From: Hyphomicrobium sp. D-2
Lineage (GTDB): Bacteria > Pseudomonadota > Alphaproteobacteria > Rhizobiales > Hyphomicrobiaceae
Assembly: GCF_029872155.1 (NCBI RefSeq)
Contig: NZ_JARXLA010000008.1
Location: 746,501-810,500 of the forward strand
Length of the DNA stretch: 64,000 bases
Direction of reading: 5' to 3'
Part shown: positions 41,575 to 51,867 of the stretch, piece by piece
Position numbering within the stretch: position 1 is the stretch's first letter
Layout: every line of letters starts with the position of its first letter
The notes under the pieces: generated by a model
The model's input: only the letters and a program-made list of their open reading frames with translations
Database searches by the model: none
What the model was told of the DNA's origin: nothing
Program-made: the position numbers and the translations under genes

Positions 41575-42480
41575 TCAGGCCCGCTTCTTGGTGGTGCGTT
41601 TGGGGGCAGCTGATGCGCTACGCCGTGCGGGCGTCGATCTGGCCGATGTCTTGGCTTTCGGCGGGCTTTCGCCGCCACCGCTTCGGCCTTTGGCTGCGCC
41701 ACCCTCGCCGATTGATTTGCGCAGCGCCGACATCAGATCGATGACCTTAGCGCTGCCAGGCGGCGGCTCCTCATGCGGGGCGACAATCTTCTGGCCTTTG
41801 AGCTTTTGGTTGATCAATTCACGCAGGGCCGCAGCGTAATGGTTTTCAAATTCCTTGGGTTTGAACGTGCCGGATTTACGGCCGATGAGTTCAATCGCCA
41901 GATCGATCATTTCCTTGTCGGGCTTGATGTCGGGCACTTCGGCGAAAAACTGGGGCGCCTCTTTTAACTCATCTGCATAGCGCAGCATTTCCATCAGCAG
42001 CCCGTCTTCCAGCGCCGAGATAGCCACAAGCCATTCGCGCCCGCCGATGGTGAGCTGGGCCAGGCCAGTCTTTTCGGTCTTCCGCAGCGCATCGCGAATG
42101 ACGACATAGCCTTCGGCGGCATGCTGATCCGCAGGGGCGATGTAATACGGCCGTTCAAAAAAGCGCGGGTCGATTTCCGAACTGTCGACGAATTTGACGA
42201 GGTCTATCGTCTTTTTGCTTTCAAGTTTTACGGCGTCGATTTCGTCCGGGTCGAGCACGACGTAAGTATCGGCGTCGACCTCATAGCCTTTCACGATGTC
42301 GGAGTTCTGGATTTCGCCAACGCCCTGGACCGTTTTGGTGTAGTTGACGCGCTTGCCGGAGGGCTTGTGGATCTGCCGGAACGAGATCTCAGACTTGCTC
42401 TCGACGGCGTTGTAAATTTCAACGGCTATCGAAACCAGCGATAGCCGCAGGAAGCCCTTCCAATATGCACGCGCGGCCAT
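41575..42480 (-). CDS. ku: Bacterial Ku protein, non-homologous end joining
   Basis: A 301-residue prokaryotic Ku homodimer subunit: YWKGFLRLSLVSIAVEIYNA at the N-terminus, FRQIHKPSGKRVNYTKTVQGVGEI, KTIDLVKFVDSSEIDPRFFERPYYIAP and a C-terminal basic Ser/Ala/Lys tail (about 250-301) typical of rhizobial Ku. The DNA-threading beta-barrel is about residues 1-230. Ku binds double-strand ends and recruits LigD. No ligD is next to it in the window; in many Hyphomicrobiales ku copies are separated from ligD. It is divergent from a GNAT gene across 73 bp. Confidence 0.95.
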   Translation of the reverse strand: MAARAYWKGFLRLSLVSIAVEIYNAVESKSEISFRQIHKPSGKRVNYTKTVQGVGEIQNSDIVKGYEVDADTYVVLDPDEIDAVKLESKKTIDLVKFVDSSEIDPRFFERPYYIAPADQHAAEGYVVIRDALRKTEKTGLAQLTIGGREWLVAISALEDGLLMEMLRYADELKEAPQFFAEVPDIKPDKEMIDLAIELIGRKSGTFKPKEFENHYAAALRELINQKLKGQKIVAPHEEPPPGSAKVIDLMSALRKSIGEGGAAKGRSGGGESPPKAKTSARSTPARRSASAAPKRTTKKRA

Positions 42481-42553
42481 CGTCTACTCCGCAAACTCAA
42501 GGTGGTGGCCTCCACCTTATGACGTCAATGATGAGAAAAAGGTTCCGTCGCCA

Positions 42554-43060
42554 ATGGATGCCATGCAGCGCCCAGATCTGTTGATCCGCCCGTATGTCGA
42601 TGGCGATGCGCTGGGGGTATGGCGTGTTCTGGAGCCCATCATCCGCGCGGGCGAGACCTATGCGCTGCCTCGCGACATGCAGGAGCAGGAGGCTCTGTCC
42701 TATTGGACCGGCGCTGATCGGCAGACGTTCGTGGCCGAGAAGGACGGCGGGGTCGTGGGCACCTATTATCTGCGCGCCAACCAGCTGGGCGGTGGCGCGC
42801 ATGTGGCTAATTGCGGCTATGCAACCTCAGGGGCGCATCGCGGCCAGGGGTTTGCGCGAAAAATGGCCGAGCATTCTCTGGATGCCGCCCGCGCCGAGGG
42901 GTTCAGGGCGGTCCAGTTCAATTTCGTCGTTGAGGCCAATGCGCCGGCCGTCCATCTCTGGCGGTCGCTGGGCTTCCAGGAGGTTGGCCGGCTGCCGGAG
43001 GCGTTCCACCATCCGGTCCAGGGGTATGTAGATGCGCTGGTGATGTTCCGGAGTTTGTGA
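42554..43060 (+). CDS. GNAT family N-acetyltransferase
   Basis: A 168-residue single-domain GNAT enzyme. The acetyl-CoA loop is ATSGAHRGQGFARKM, matching the R/Q-x-x-G-x-G/A motif, preceded by VAEKDGGVVGTYYLRAN (beta-4) and followed by AVQFNFVVEANAPAVHLWRSLGFQEVGRLPEAF, the usual motif-B text. It resembles YhbS/RimI-like small-molecule or protein acetyltransferases; substrate unknown. Start ATG 42554. It is divergent from ku, and the intergenic 73 bp must contain both promoters. Confidence 0.9.
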   Translation: MDAMQRPDLLIRPYVDGDALGVWRVLEPIIRAGETYALPRDMQEQEALSYWTGADRQTFVAEKDGGVVGTYYLRANQLGGGAHVANCGYATSGAHRGQGFARKMAEHSLDAARAEGFRAVQFNFVVEANAPAVHLWRSLGFQEVGRLPEAFHHPVQGYVDALVMFRSL

Positions 43061-43273
43061 GCCCTTGGGCTGCTTTGGTAGGCTCCGAGGTGGCCGGAGT
43101 GGGCTCGGTCCGGAAAGCCGCCAAGCCAAATGCGACGGCCGATCCGATTCGCATTGGTCGGCTGGCGTGGCATTGCAGTCACCCTTAGTTAAGCAAGGGT
43201 TGTTACTTTCCCAAAATGAGGCGCGGGGGGAGGTTGTGTTCCGTAGTCCTCTATTGCTGATACGAGGATGACC

Positions 43274-43540
43274 ATGCGGATCACGTTCGCTCTCGCTCTG
43301 GCGGCCTTCGCCGCTTTGGCCGTATTCACGGTCCCCCAGTCGGATGCTCGCGCCGAGTTCTACCGGACCCCGTCCGGTGAGGTGAAATGGCGCCGCCTAC
43401 CCCAGGATTACCAGGGCCCCTATTTCTTCTATTACAAGGGCTATGCTTATCCGTACTATCCGGGCCTCGCCTACCGCGAGCGTACCGGTGAGGTGCGTCC
43501 CTCGGATGCGCCCTATCGTGAGCGCGTCCGCCGCCAGTAG
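43274..43540 (+). CDS. Small exported tyrosine-rich protein
   Basis: An 88-residue protein with a signal peptide (about 1-27, RITFALALAAFAALAVF, cleaved near ARA) and a short mature part rich in Tyr, Pro and Arg: EFYRTPSGEVKWRR, YQGPYFFYYKGYAYPYYPGLAY. I do not recognise the family. I chose ATG 43274 because GAGG lies 6 bp before it; ATG 43268 lies too close. The aromatic-rich text with no cysteine suggests a surface or periplasmic structural protein. A terminator hairpin follows 30 bp after the stop. Confidence 0.7.
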   Translation: MRITFALALAAFAALAVFTVPQSDARAEFYRTPSGEVKWRRLPQDYQGPYFFYYKGYAYPYYPGLAYRERTGEVRPSDAPYRERVRRQ

Positions 43541-43572
43541 GCTGCGCTACGCCTTAGCTGAATAGAATTATC

Positions 43573-43610
43573 GAGGCCGGTCCGTTTCGCACGGGCCGGC
43601 TCTTGCTGTT
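43573..43610 (+). terminator. Intrinsic terminator after the small exported protein
   Basis: GGCCGGTCCGT-TTCGC-ACGGGCCGGCT followed by CTTGCTGTT; the T-tract is weak. Confidence 0.6.
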
Positions 43611-43685
43611 GTCAGTGGGCGTTGCGCGACGGCCGCTCATCGCGCGGCGCCCGCACCCATTCGTTCTGTAAGTGGCCGGCAAGGC

Positions 43686-45038
43686 TTATTGGTTCACGGC
43701 GACGGGGCCGTCTTCGTCCCCCACAAACTCATACAGCGACGGATCGAACGGCGGCCGGGGCTTTGTCTCGGCGATTTTTTGTGCCTGCTTCTTGAACATC
43801 CAGAGCGTCCAGTTGGCTAGATGGATTTCGCGGCGCGCGGCGCCCGGATCGATCAGCGGCGTGGTTGGCAGGCGCATGCCCTGCTCTTTCAGGACATAGC
43901 CGATCGGCAGTTCCATTTCGTCCTGCATCTCGATCAGTTCAGCGAACAGCTTCGCGGCGGGCGCGACAAGGCTACCGAAGCCGTTACGCGGCTGGGCCGC
44001 GCCGATGACGTAGAGGTTTTTGACCGCGTGGGAGAAGGCACCGCCGTAAAGCTGCGGGACATTGTTTTCGATGGATACCAGCCCCTTCGGCAGGAACGGG
44101 ATGGAATTGTTGAAGCCGGTGGCGGCGACGACGAGATCATATTCCCCCACGCTGCCATCAGTGAAATGCACGCGCGTGCCTGAGAAGCGCGCAATATCCG
44201 CGCGCGGACGAATGCGGCCCTGGCGCAGATAGTTCAGCACATCGGTGCCGAAAGCAGGGTGGCGTTCGAACAGCTTGTGATCCGGCTTCTGCAGCCCATA
44301 ACGACGATAGTCGCCGATGAAGACTGAGATGAGCGCGCGCAGGATGATGCGCTGCATGAAGACCGGCAGGTTCCAGATCGGCAGATCGGTCAGCGGGCGT
44401 CCGAATGCGGTTTTGGGCAGGAACCAATAGCCCGAGCGCAGGCTCCAGTCGCATGAAACTCCGACGCGGGCGGCTTCGCACGCAATATCGCAGCCGGAGT
44501 TGCCGCCGCCGATAACCAGTACGCGTTGGCCCTGGAGCTGTTTGGGTTCGCGGTAATCAGCGGAATGGATGAACCCACCGGTGAAGCGGCCAGGATAGCG
44601 CGGCATGCGCCGATCCCAGTGGTGGCCATTGCATACGACGATGCCGCGATAGGTTCGTTTCTCGCCGTCATCAAATCGCACCTGCCAGCTTTCGTCGGCA
44701 AGAGGCTGCGCGCGCACCACCTTGCGCTGCAATTCTATGTGCGGGCCGAGATCGCGATCGTGCGTGAAGTTTTCCAGGTAGCGCAGGATCTGCGTACTGC
44801 TGGGAAAGTCAGGATAATGCGCCGGCATCGGATAGTGCGTGTACGCCGTCGACTTCTTCGATGAAACGATGTGTACGCCCTGATAGACGCCGTGGCGCCA
44901 TAGGCCACCCACTCCGTCGCTGGCGTCAATCAGGTCAAAGGCAACGCCGCGCTGCTTCAGCGCATCCGCCATCGCCAGACCTACCGGGCCTGCACCGATG
45001 ACAAGCAGGCGATCGGTTCTCAGCGAAGTACGACGCAT
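43686..45038 (-). CDS. Flavin-containing monooxygenase (FMO/Baeyer-Villiger-like)
   Basis: A 450-residue flavoprotein monooxygenase. The FAD Rossmann motif is VIGAGPVGLAMADAL near residue 13, the NADPH motif is VIGGGNSGCDIA near 173, and between them FTGGFIHSADYR fits the FMO fingerprint F-x-G-x3-H-x3-(Y/W). The ATG-motif text VVAATGFNNSIPF is also present. Enzymes of this class oxygenate soft nucleophiles such as sulfur or nitrogen compounds, or ketones. The exact substrate is unknown and no pathway genes flank it. ATG 45038 gives the standard N-terminus. Confidence 0.9.
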   Translation of the reverse strand: MRRTSLRTDRLLVIGAGPVGLAMADALKQRGVAFDLIDASDGVGGLWRHGVYQGVHIVSSKKSTAYTHYPMPAHYPDFPSSTQILRYLENFTHDRDLGPHIELQRKVVRAQPLADESWQVRFDDGEKRTYRGIVVCNGHHWDRRMPRYPGRFTGGFIHSADYREPKQLQGQRVLVIGGGNSGCDIACEAARVGVSCDWSLRSGYWFLPKTAFGRPLTDLPIWNLPVFMQRIILRALISVFIGDYRRYGLQKPDHKLFERHPAFGTDVLNYLRQGRIRPRADIARFSGTRVHFTDGSVGEYDLVVAATGFNNSIPFLPKGLVSIENNVPQLYGGAFSHAVKNLYVIGAAQPRNGFGSLVAPAAKLFAELIEMQDEMELPIGYVLKEQGMRLPTTPLIDPGAARREIHLANWTLWMFKKQAQKIAETKPRPPFDPSLYEFVGDEDGPVAVNQ

Positions 45039-45225
45039 TCACCCGCCCCATTCATTCATAACGATATGAACAGAACTGGATTAGACCCGTGCAGCGCAGC
45101 CGTCTACTGCGGCGAGACTCAACTAACATCTCGGCAGTTGACAACATCCAGCAATGGCGGGCGTGCGCTATGCGCCGGAAGGCCTGCCCCGGCGCAATTG
45201 TCGCAAGAATGGTGCGTTTGCTGAC

Positions 45226-46365
<1,140 letters not shown>

Positions 46366-46412
46366 TCACACGTAAGGGGAACAGCACACCCGGCAAAGAC
46401 CGGAACTGGCTG

Positions 46413-46518
46413 GATTCTAACTGTGGAAAGTTGCGCTTGGCCAGCAATTTATCTGTTGCCGATGCAGGCAAAATGGTGAAGGCGAGTCGGATCAAGCACT
46501 TGGAGACGTTTCGGAATC
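46413..46518 (-). promoter_or_regulatory. Cluster of three GANTC sites upstream of ccrM
   Basis: GATTC at 46413-46417, GAGTC at 46484-46488 and GAATC at 46514-46518 lie within 106 bp upstream of the ccrM start. CcrM methylates GANTC; fully methylated promoters of this kind are repressed in Caulobacter. Functional role here is inferred. Confidence 0.5.
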
Positions 46519-47174
46519 TATACAACTTCCTCGTCTTCAAGCAGGCCGAGCGCGAGTTGCACGGTGCGGAACGAGCGGCGGTGATGAATGGTGACGCCGA
46601 GACGCTTGATGGCGTCCTGATGCTCGGCAGTGCCGTAACCCTTGTGGCGCTCGAAGCCGTATCCCGGATGCTGTGAGGCAAGCTGCACCATCAACCGATC
46701 GCGCGTGACCTTGGCGACGATCGAGGCGGCTGCAATCGACAGGCAGCGGGCATCGCCCTTTACCAGAGTGCGGGACTGGCAGTTGAGCGTCGGCGCGCGA
46801 TTGCCGTCGATCACCGCGAGCTTTGGCCGTTGCGGAAGTTGCTTCACAGCTTGCGCCATCGCCCACATGGTGGCGTGCAGGATGTTGAGCTTGTCGATCT
46901 GCTCAACGGTGGCGATGCCGACGCCGACGATTGCGGTGGCGTGGATGCGGCCATAGAGGAACTCGCGCGTATCGGGATCGAGCACCTTGGAATCGTTGAT
47001 GCCGTCAGGGATGCGCTCGGGATCGAGGATCACGGCAGCGGCGACCACAGGCCCCGCCAGAGGACCACGGCCGGCTTCGTCTACTCCGGCGACAGGGCCG
47101 CCATGTAATTGCAGCTCCGCAGCTTCCAGCTCGAAGGTCGGGCGCAGTTTTGGCTCGGCGGCAGTGTTCCCCAT
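46518..47174 (-). CDS. rnhB: Ribonuclease HII
   Basis: A 218-residue RNase HII. The catalytic acidic residues are visible: Asp/Glu in GVDEAGRGPLAGPVVAAAV, Asp in AVIDGNRAP and Asp in VAKVTRDRLM. It removes RNA from RNA-DNA hybrids, including single ribonucleotides in DNA. The C-terminus reads HPGYGFERHKGYGTAEHQDAI, as in the family. It is separated from ccrM by about 160 bp on the same strand, so the pair may be co-transcribed. Confidence 0.96.
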   Translation of the reverse strand: MGNTAAEPKLRPTFELEAAELQLHGGPVAGVDEAGRGPLAGPVVAAAVILDPERIPDGINDSKVLDPDTREFLYGRIHATAIVGVGIATVEQIDKLNILHATMWAMAQAVKQLPQRPKLAVIDGNRAPTLNCQSRTLVKGDARCLSIAAASIVAKVTRDRLMVQLASQHPGYGFERHKGYGTAEHQDAIKRLGVTIHHRRSFRTVQLALGLLEDEEVV

Positions 47175-47242
47175 GGAGAGAGAAATTCGGCCTGCCAGCC
47201 TGTAGAGTCAAAGCACATCCGGCCATAGCCTGAGGAAAACGC

Positions 47243-48373
47243 TCAGAATAGCGCCATTTGTTGCCCTTTGAGCACGGGATGGCGGAACAGGTCGGTGCGC
47301 AGCTGCTTGCGTTCGGTGTTAAGGCCGAGGCGCCGCACGGCCAGACGGAAGCGGGCCGCGATCTGATCGGCATAGGGGCCTGTGCCGCGCTGGCGGATGC
47401 TGAATTCGGCGGTGTAATCACGGCCGCCGTGCATCGATTGCAGCAAATGCATGACCCGGTCGGCGCGGTTGGGAAATTCCGATGCCAGCCATTCGCGGAA
47501 CAGCGTGCTGATTTCCAGCGGCAGGCGCAGCATGACATAGCCGGCCTGCGTTGCTCCGGCCTCGTGCGCGGCTTCCAGAATGCTTTCGATCTCCGGATCG
47601 GTCAGGCCGGGGATGATCGGCGCGACCATCACCGTTGTGGGGATGCCTGCGGCGGCGAGCTGCTTCACCGCATCCAGCCGTCGACGCGGTGTCGGTGCGC
47701 GGGGCTCCATCGCGCGGGCGATTTTGGGGTCGAGCGTCGTCACCGATAGGGCTGCCCGCGCTAGCCCGCGTTCCGCCATGCGAGCCAGAATATCGATGTC
47801 GCGCGTGATGAGCGTCGACTTCGTAACGATGCCGACTGGATGGTTGGTGCGCTCCAGCACCTCCAGCACCGAACGCATGATGCGCCGATCGCGCTCGATC
47901 GGCTGATAAGGATCGGTGTTGGTGCCGATCGCCATGCAGGCGGGTTGATAGCGCGGGTTGGAAAGTTCTCGCTCAAGCAACTGTGCTGCGTTGGTGCGCG
48001 CATAGAGTTTGGTTTCGAAATCGAGCCCGGCTGAATGGCCGAGATAGCAGTGGGTTGGCCGCGCGAAGCAGTAGATGCAGCCGTGCTCACAGCCGCGATA
48101 GGGATTGATGGAGCGGTCGAACGAGATGTCCGGGCTGTCGTTGCGGGTAATGATGGTGCGTGCGGGATCGTCAAAAACGGTCGTCTTGAAGGCGTCCAGC
48201 TCCGCAAGGCCATCCCAGCCGTCATCGAACGTCTCGCGCCGCTCGGTTTCGAAGCGGCCGGTGTGATTGGATTGCGCGCCGCGTCCGCGCCTGCGTTCCT
48301 CGTCAACGAGGCCGCCAGGCGATGCTATCGGTTTTGGCTGGCGGCGAAAGTGTTGCACGCAAATGCTCCGCAT
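47243..48373 (-). CDS. PA0069-family radical SAM protein
   Basis: A 376-residue radical SAM enzyme. The cluster motif is GCEHGCIYCFARPTHCYLG, with C-x3-C-x2-C, and SPDISFDRSINPYRG precedes it. The core TIM barrel (about 80-280) includes GTNTDPYQPIERDRRIMRSVLEVLE and VTKSTLITRDIDIL; it closes with VMLRLPLEISTLFREWL. These proteins resemble spore photoproduct lyase-like enzymes (SplB family); their substrate is not established. Start ATG 48373 (MRSICVQHFRR); longer frames upstream are not supported. It lies 69 bp from rnhB on the same strand. Confidence 0.9.
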   Translation of the reverse strand: MRSICVQHFRRQPKPIASPGGLVDEERRRGRGAQSNHTGRFETERRETFDDGWDGLAELDAFKTTVFDDPARTIITRNDSPDISFDRSINPYRGCEHGCIYCFARPTHCYLGHSAGLDFETKLYARTNAAQLLERELSNPRYQPACMAIGTNTDPYQPIERDRRIMRSVLEVLERTNHPVGIVTKSTLITRDIDILARMAERGLARAALSVTTLDPKIARAMEPRAPTPRRRLDAVKQLAAAGIPTTVMVAPIIPGLTDPEIESILEAAHEAGATQAGYVMLRLPLEISTLFREWLASEFPNRADRVMHLLQSMHGGRDYTAEFSIRQRGTGPYADQIAARFRLAVRRLGLNTERKQLRTDLFRHPVLKGQQMALF

Positions 48374-49326
48374 TGAGACTTGGCGATCTGCTGGCGCCTT
48401 AGCAAACGCAAGAAGCCGCCAGGCAGAAGTTAGGGCGGGGGCGCATACAAAACAAGAACAAAAACTGAACACTAATTGATAGTAGGGATGATGGGACTGC
48501 GGTAGGCGCTCGGGTTGAGCGCGGGCAGCTTGATTGAGAAGCCCAGCTCAAGGCGTAGCGACCGAGCGCGGAGGGGGCGAACGTAAAAGCGGATCGCGGG
48601 AACGGCTTGGCTTTTGGCTTCGCGCCGCCATTGGCAGCGGCAGAGGGCAGGCCGGAGGGATAGTTTGGCCCGATCAGGAAAATGGCCGATCGGCGCTTTG
48701 AGCTGAAAAGGGCGCAACCCCTAAGTGTGGGCGGCAATATCTGGGCGCTCCAGCAATTGGCCCCGGCGCCCGCTGTCCGCACGCCACTTGTAGCCACGGT
48801 AAAATCGTACGCGGCGGTTTCACTTGGGGCGCCACATGTGCGCGGGATCACATTGCATGCGCGGCTCGGTCGCGGCGCATATGGGGCGCACGGGCATGCT
48901 GCTGCGGGCTTGCTCAGCGTGTGCCGGATCGACCGCGCGCATTGGCGGTTGAAATCCTTTGTTGGTCCTAATTTCGCCGCGAGATTTCGATGCTCTGATG
49001 GCGGATCAGCGCTTCCGGGTGAAGCGGCCAACATGCACAGTCGTCGCAAATCTTACGTTGCAGCGATGTCGCGCATGGAGTTCGCAAGGCGTCACCCGTG
49101 CGCAGTGGTGCTGCGTGATCGACGTTTGAATCTGATGCGCAACGTCGAGATCGGTCGCTGCAAAGCTTAGAAGAATTTCAAGTAACGCAGCCGGATCGTG
49201 CTGCATGCAACGGCGTTAGTTACGTTTGTCGGTTTCCGGAATTGCGCGCGCTGGGTGGGCGGACAATTCTGGTTGACAGTGGTAGTGGTGCATCGCGTGT
49301 GAGTTTAGTGTCGAGGGGGATCGGTG
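48374..49326. other. 953-bp region with no convincing gene
   Basis: Open frames here (for example 48682-49170 plus, 48399-49049 minus) have Arg/Ala-rich low-similarity text, no domain and no ribosome site. Composition is not strongly different from the flanks. It may be decayed coding sequence or a regulatory and RNA region. The last 60 bp carry the GAGGGGG ribosome site of the following gene. Confidence 0.5.
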
Positions 49327-50076
49327 ATGGCGCAAACACAAGTGCAATTCACCTCCGTGCAGGTTTTGCAGGCTGCGAAGCGTGCCGAAGCCGAGGGCAA
49401 GATGGACTATGCCCTCCAGTTCTATCGTCATCTTGTTGAGCAGCACGGCAACACGCCTGAAGCGCAGGAAGCGCGTGAAGGATTGTTTCGCATCGCTGAA
49501 TGGCGTTGGGGTGAGGCGCGCGTTACGCATGGCCGCGATGGTGGTAGCGAAAGTGCAAGCGCCCAGTCCGGTGACGCCGCGCCTGTAGCTGAACACGGAC
49601 ACAACCAGCGCAGCGAGCGCGCTCAGACGCCGCCTGCTCCGCCGCCGGTTCGTCAGCATGGGCACAATAATCGCGCTAATCCCGCCAACGACACATCTGC
49701 AGACTTTCGTTCTGAAGCTTCGGCCGCTACGTTGCCGCAGATTGTTTCGCGCCGTCGCAACGAGGCTGAGGGCGAGGTGGATTATTTTGAAGAGCGTTTC
49801 AGGCTTGCACGGATCGTTGCGCACACGCTGAGCGCCGTTGGCTGGATTATGATCGCTGCGGGCGTTGCAGGTTTTGTTGGCGGCGTTGCCGATCTCGTCG
49901 CTGAACTTGCCATGCCGGCGCTGTTGGGTCTGCCGATTGGTGTGCTTGTGGGCGTGCCCACGGCTGTGTTCGGGCTTTGCTTTGTCGTAGCCGGACAGAT
50001 TGCGGTGGCCATTTTCGACAGCACCAACGCTGCGCTTGAAACCGCTGCGATGGAGCGCGCGCCGAAGGGCTACTGA
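49327..50076 (+). CDS. Membrane protein with N-terminal TPR-like helical region
   Basis: A 249-residue protein. The N-terminal 50 residues resemble one to two TPR helices (VLQAAKRAEAEGKMDYALQFYRHLV, NTPEAQEAREGLFRIAEWR). A long low-complexity linker rich in Gly, His, Asn, Ala and Pro (about 65-145) follows, and two membrane spans (about 165-187 and 199-228, GWIMIAAGVAGFVGGVADLVA and GVLVGVPTAVFGLCFVVAG) end the protein. Start ATG 49327 is preceded by GAGGGGG. I recognise no specific family; single TPR plus two spans suggests a membrane-bound scaffold or receptor. It follows the gene-poor gap and is convergent with moaB. Confidence 0.72.
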   Translation: MAQTQVQFTSVQVLQAAKRAEAEGKMDYALQFYRHLVEQHGNTPEAQEAREGLFRIAEWRWGEARVTHGRDGGSESASAQSGDAAPVAEHGHNQRSERAQTPPAPPPVRQHGHNNRANPANDTSADFRSEASAATLPQIVSRRRNEAEGEVDYFEERFRLARIVAHTLSAVGWIMIAAGVAGFVGGVADLVAELAMPALLGLPIGVLVGVPTAVFGLCFVVAGQIAVAIFDSTNAALETAAMERAPKGY

Positions 50077-50144
50077 AGCACCGCACCACCCGCAGGCAAA
50101 TAGCCCGCTGGCTGCTGGTCGGGCTCAACAAAGGCAGCAGGTTG

Positions 50145-50687
50145 TCAGCCCTTCCGCTCCATCAGGCGGGGCTGGATATCTGCCAGATTGCAAGGCTTGT
50201 GGCGGCTGTCGAGCTGCCATTTCAGAATGCCATTCCAGGCATCCTTGCAGGCTCCGGGGGAGCCCGGCAGGCAGAAGATATAGGTGCCATTCGCCGTGCC
50301 GCCGCAGGCGCGGGACTGGATGGTGGAAGTGCCCACGCTCTGGAACGAGAGCATGTGGAACACGACCGAAAATCCCTCGATTTCCTTTTCGAACAGCGGT
50401 TTCACCGCGTCGGGGGTGATGTCGCGTCCGGTGAAGCCGGTGCCGCCGGTGGTCAGGATGACATCAACGGCCGGATCGGCTATCCACGCTTCGACCTGTG
50501 CGCGAATAGCGGTGATGTCGTCGGTGACGATTTCGCGCCGGCCAAGGTGATGACCTGCTTCCGTGATCAGAGCTTCCAGCGTGTCACCAGAGCGGTCCGT
50601 TGATCGGTCCCGGGTGTCAGAAACCGTGAGCACGGCAATCCGCAGAGGACGGAAGGTAAGGCTTTCATCGATTTTGGAGATGGACAT
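50145..50687 (-). CDS. moaB: Molybdenum cofactor biosynthesis protein B
   Basis: A 180-residue MoaB/MogA-fold protein. The molybdopterin-binding motifs are visible: ILTTGGTGFTGRDITPDAV and the C-terminal FCLPGSPGACKDAWNGIL. The N-terminal block is RIAVLTVSDTRDRSTDRSGDTL. The enzyme is the adenylyltransferase-type component of molybdenum cofactor assembly, though MoaB itself is inactive in some species. Start ATG 50687. It is convergent with the TPR-like membrane gene and precedes udg on the same strand (75 bp between), an arrangement seen in related genomes. No other Mo-cofactor gene is in the window. Confidence 0.92.
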   Translation of the reverse strand: MSISKIDESLTFRPLRIAVLTVSDTRDRSTDRSGDTLEALITEAGHHLGRREIVTDDITAIRAQVEAWIADPAVDVILTTGGTGFTGRDITPDAVKPLFEKEIEGFSVVFHMLSFQSVGTSTIQSRACGGTANGTYIFCLPGSPGACKDAWNGILKWQLDSRHKPCNLADIQPRLMERKG

Positions 50688-50762
50688 TCGTCGGCATCCG
50701 ATCTTGAGCGGCTGGATGTGGTTTGGCGTGGAGCGTCGGACTGAACTGATGCTGGCCCTGGG

Positions 50763-51698
50763 TCAGCCTTTCAATGCAGCTTTCACATTCAGCAAATCGC
50801 GCCAGGCCATGTTTTTTGCAGCCGGTGTGCGCAGCAGATAGGCCGGATGCAGCGTTGCCATGGATTTGTATTCGTGGCCGTTGACAGCGAACGGTCGCCA
50901 CTTCCCGCGCAGGCGCATGATGCCATCGGCAACATCAAACAGCTGTTTGGCCGCCGAGCCGCCGAGAGCGAGTACGATCCGGGGTCCGACGAGCGCAATC
51001 TGCTTTTCAAGGAACGGGCGGCAGGCAATTGCCTCTTGCGGTGTTGGCGTGCGGTTTCCCGGCGGACGCCAATAGACGATGTTGGTGATGTGGACGTTGG
51101 TTTCGTCAACGCCGATGGCCGCCAGCATGCGGTCGAGCAGCTGGCCTGCACGGCCGACAAACGGCTTGCCGGCCAGATCTTCATCGCGGCCCGGCGCTTC
51201 ACCGATGATCATCAGCGGGGCGCGCTCTGCTCCGCGATAGAAGCACAGGTTCTTGGCTGTCGCCTTTAATCCACAGCCGTCGAAAGCTGCGAGGGCACTG
51301 CCCAGATCGGCCAGCGTGTTGATATTCGCAAGATCGACAACTGGAGCGGCGTCAGCGGGTGCGGCTGCTGGGCGCACCGAGAACTGGCGCGCAGGCTGTG
51401 CGGATGTGGTTGTGCCGGCATAAGGGGTGCGCTGCGGTGTTCCGGTTGGCAACGGTCGCGCCGGTGCACCTGGCCCCCGGGCAGCAACGCTCCCTTGGGA
51501 AAAAGCCTGTGCGCTTTGAGGCGCTTGGCCTGCATCGGCGTGAAGCCTAAATCCTTGTCCTGGCGCCTGTTCGCCCCGCGCCAGCCAGTCGACAGCGGTG
51601 TCGGAAATTGCTGCGTCGACGCCCATGGCCGCATACCACGCAAGGATGCGTCCGGCGGCGCGCTGGGCCTCAATGTCGCGATTGCTGTCAGAGCTCAT
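50763..51698 (-). CDS. Uracil-DNA glycosylase family 4/5-like protein
   Basis: A 311-residue uracil-DNA glycosylase of the UDG-superfamily. Motif A is [30 protein letters not shown], and motif B is [15 protein letters not shown], with [19 protein letters not shown] in between. The N-terminal about 140 residues are Pro/Ala/Gln-rich and disordered. The [4Fe-4S] ligands typical of family 4 are only partly evident: [12 protein letters not shown] holds two cysteines with unusual spacing and ACRPFLEKQ another, so cluster binding is uncertain. It excises uracil from DNA, complementing mutY for base excision repair. Divergent from ETF-QO. Confidence 0.88.
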   Translation of the reverse strand: MSSDSNRDIEAQRAAGRILAWYAAMGVDAAISDTAVDWLARGEQAPGQGFRLHADAGQAPQSAQAFSQGSVAARGPGAPARPLPTGTPQRTPYAGTTTSAQPARQFSVRPAAAPADAAPVVDLANINTLADLGSALAAFDGCGLKATAKNLCFYRGAERAPLMIIGEAPGRDEDLAGKPFVGRAGQLLDRMLAAIGVDETNVHITNIVYWRPPGNRTPTPQEAIACRPFLEKQIALVGPRIVLALGGSAAKQLFDVADGIMRLRGKWRPFAVNGHEYKSMATLHPAYLLRTPAAKNMAWRDLLNVKAALKG

Positions 51699-51867
51699 GG
51701 GGCTACCTTATCGCGGTGCAGCGTGCTCTCATAGCGTTGCAGCTTTTCCCTCGCAGCCACGTGTTGTGAAAATTGCGGCCCTGCGGCGCTTGACGCTGCG
51801 GGGCTGGGAGACCTACGACCACCTTAGAGACATTAGAAGTTTCCCGCCACGCGAGGTGATACCAAAT

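Noticed and set aside
48682-49170. A 162-codon plus-strand frame in the gene-poor gap
   Set aside because: Arg/Ala-rich, no conserved motif and no ribosome site; not supported as a gene, hence the interval is listed as gene-poor.
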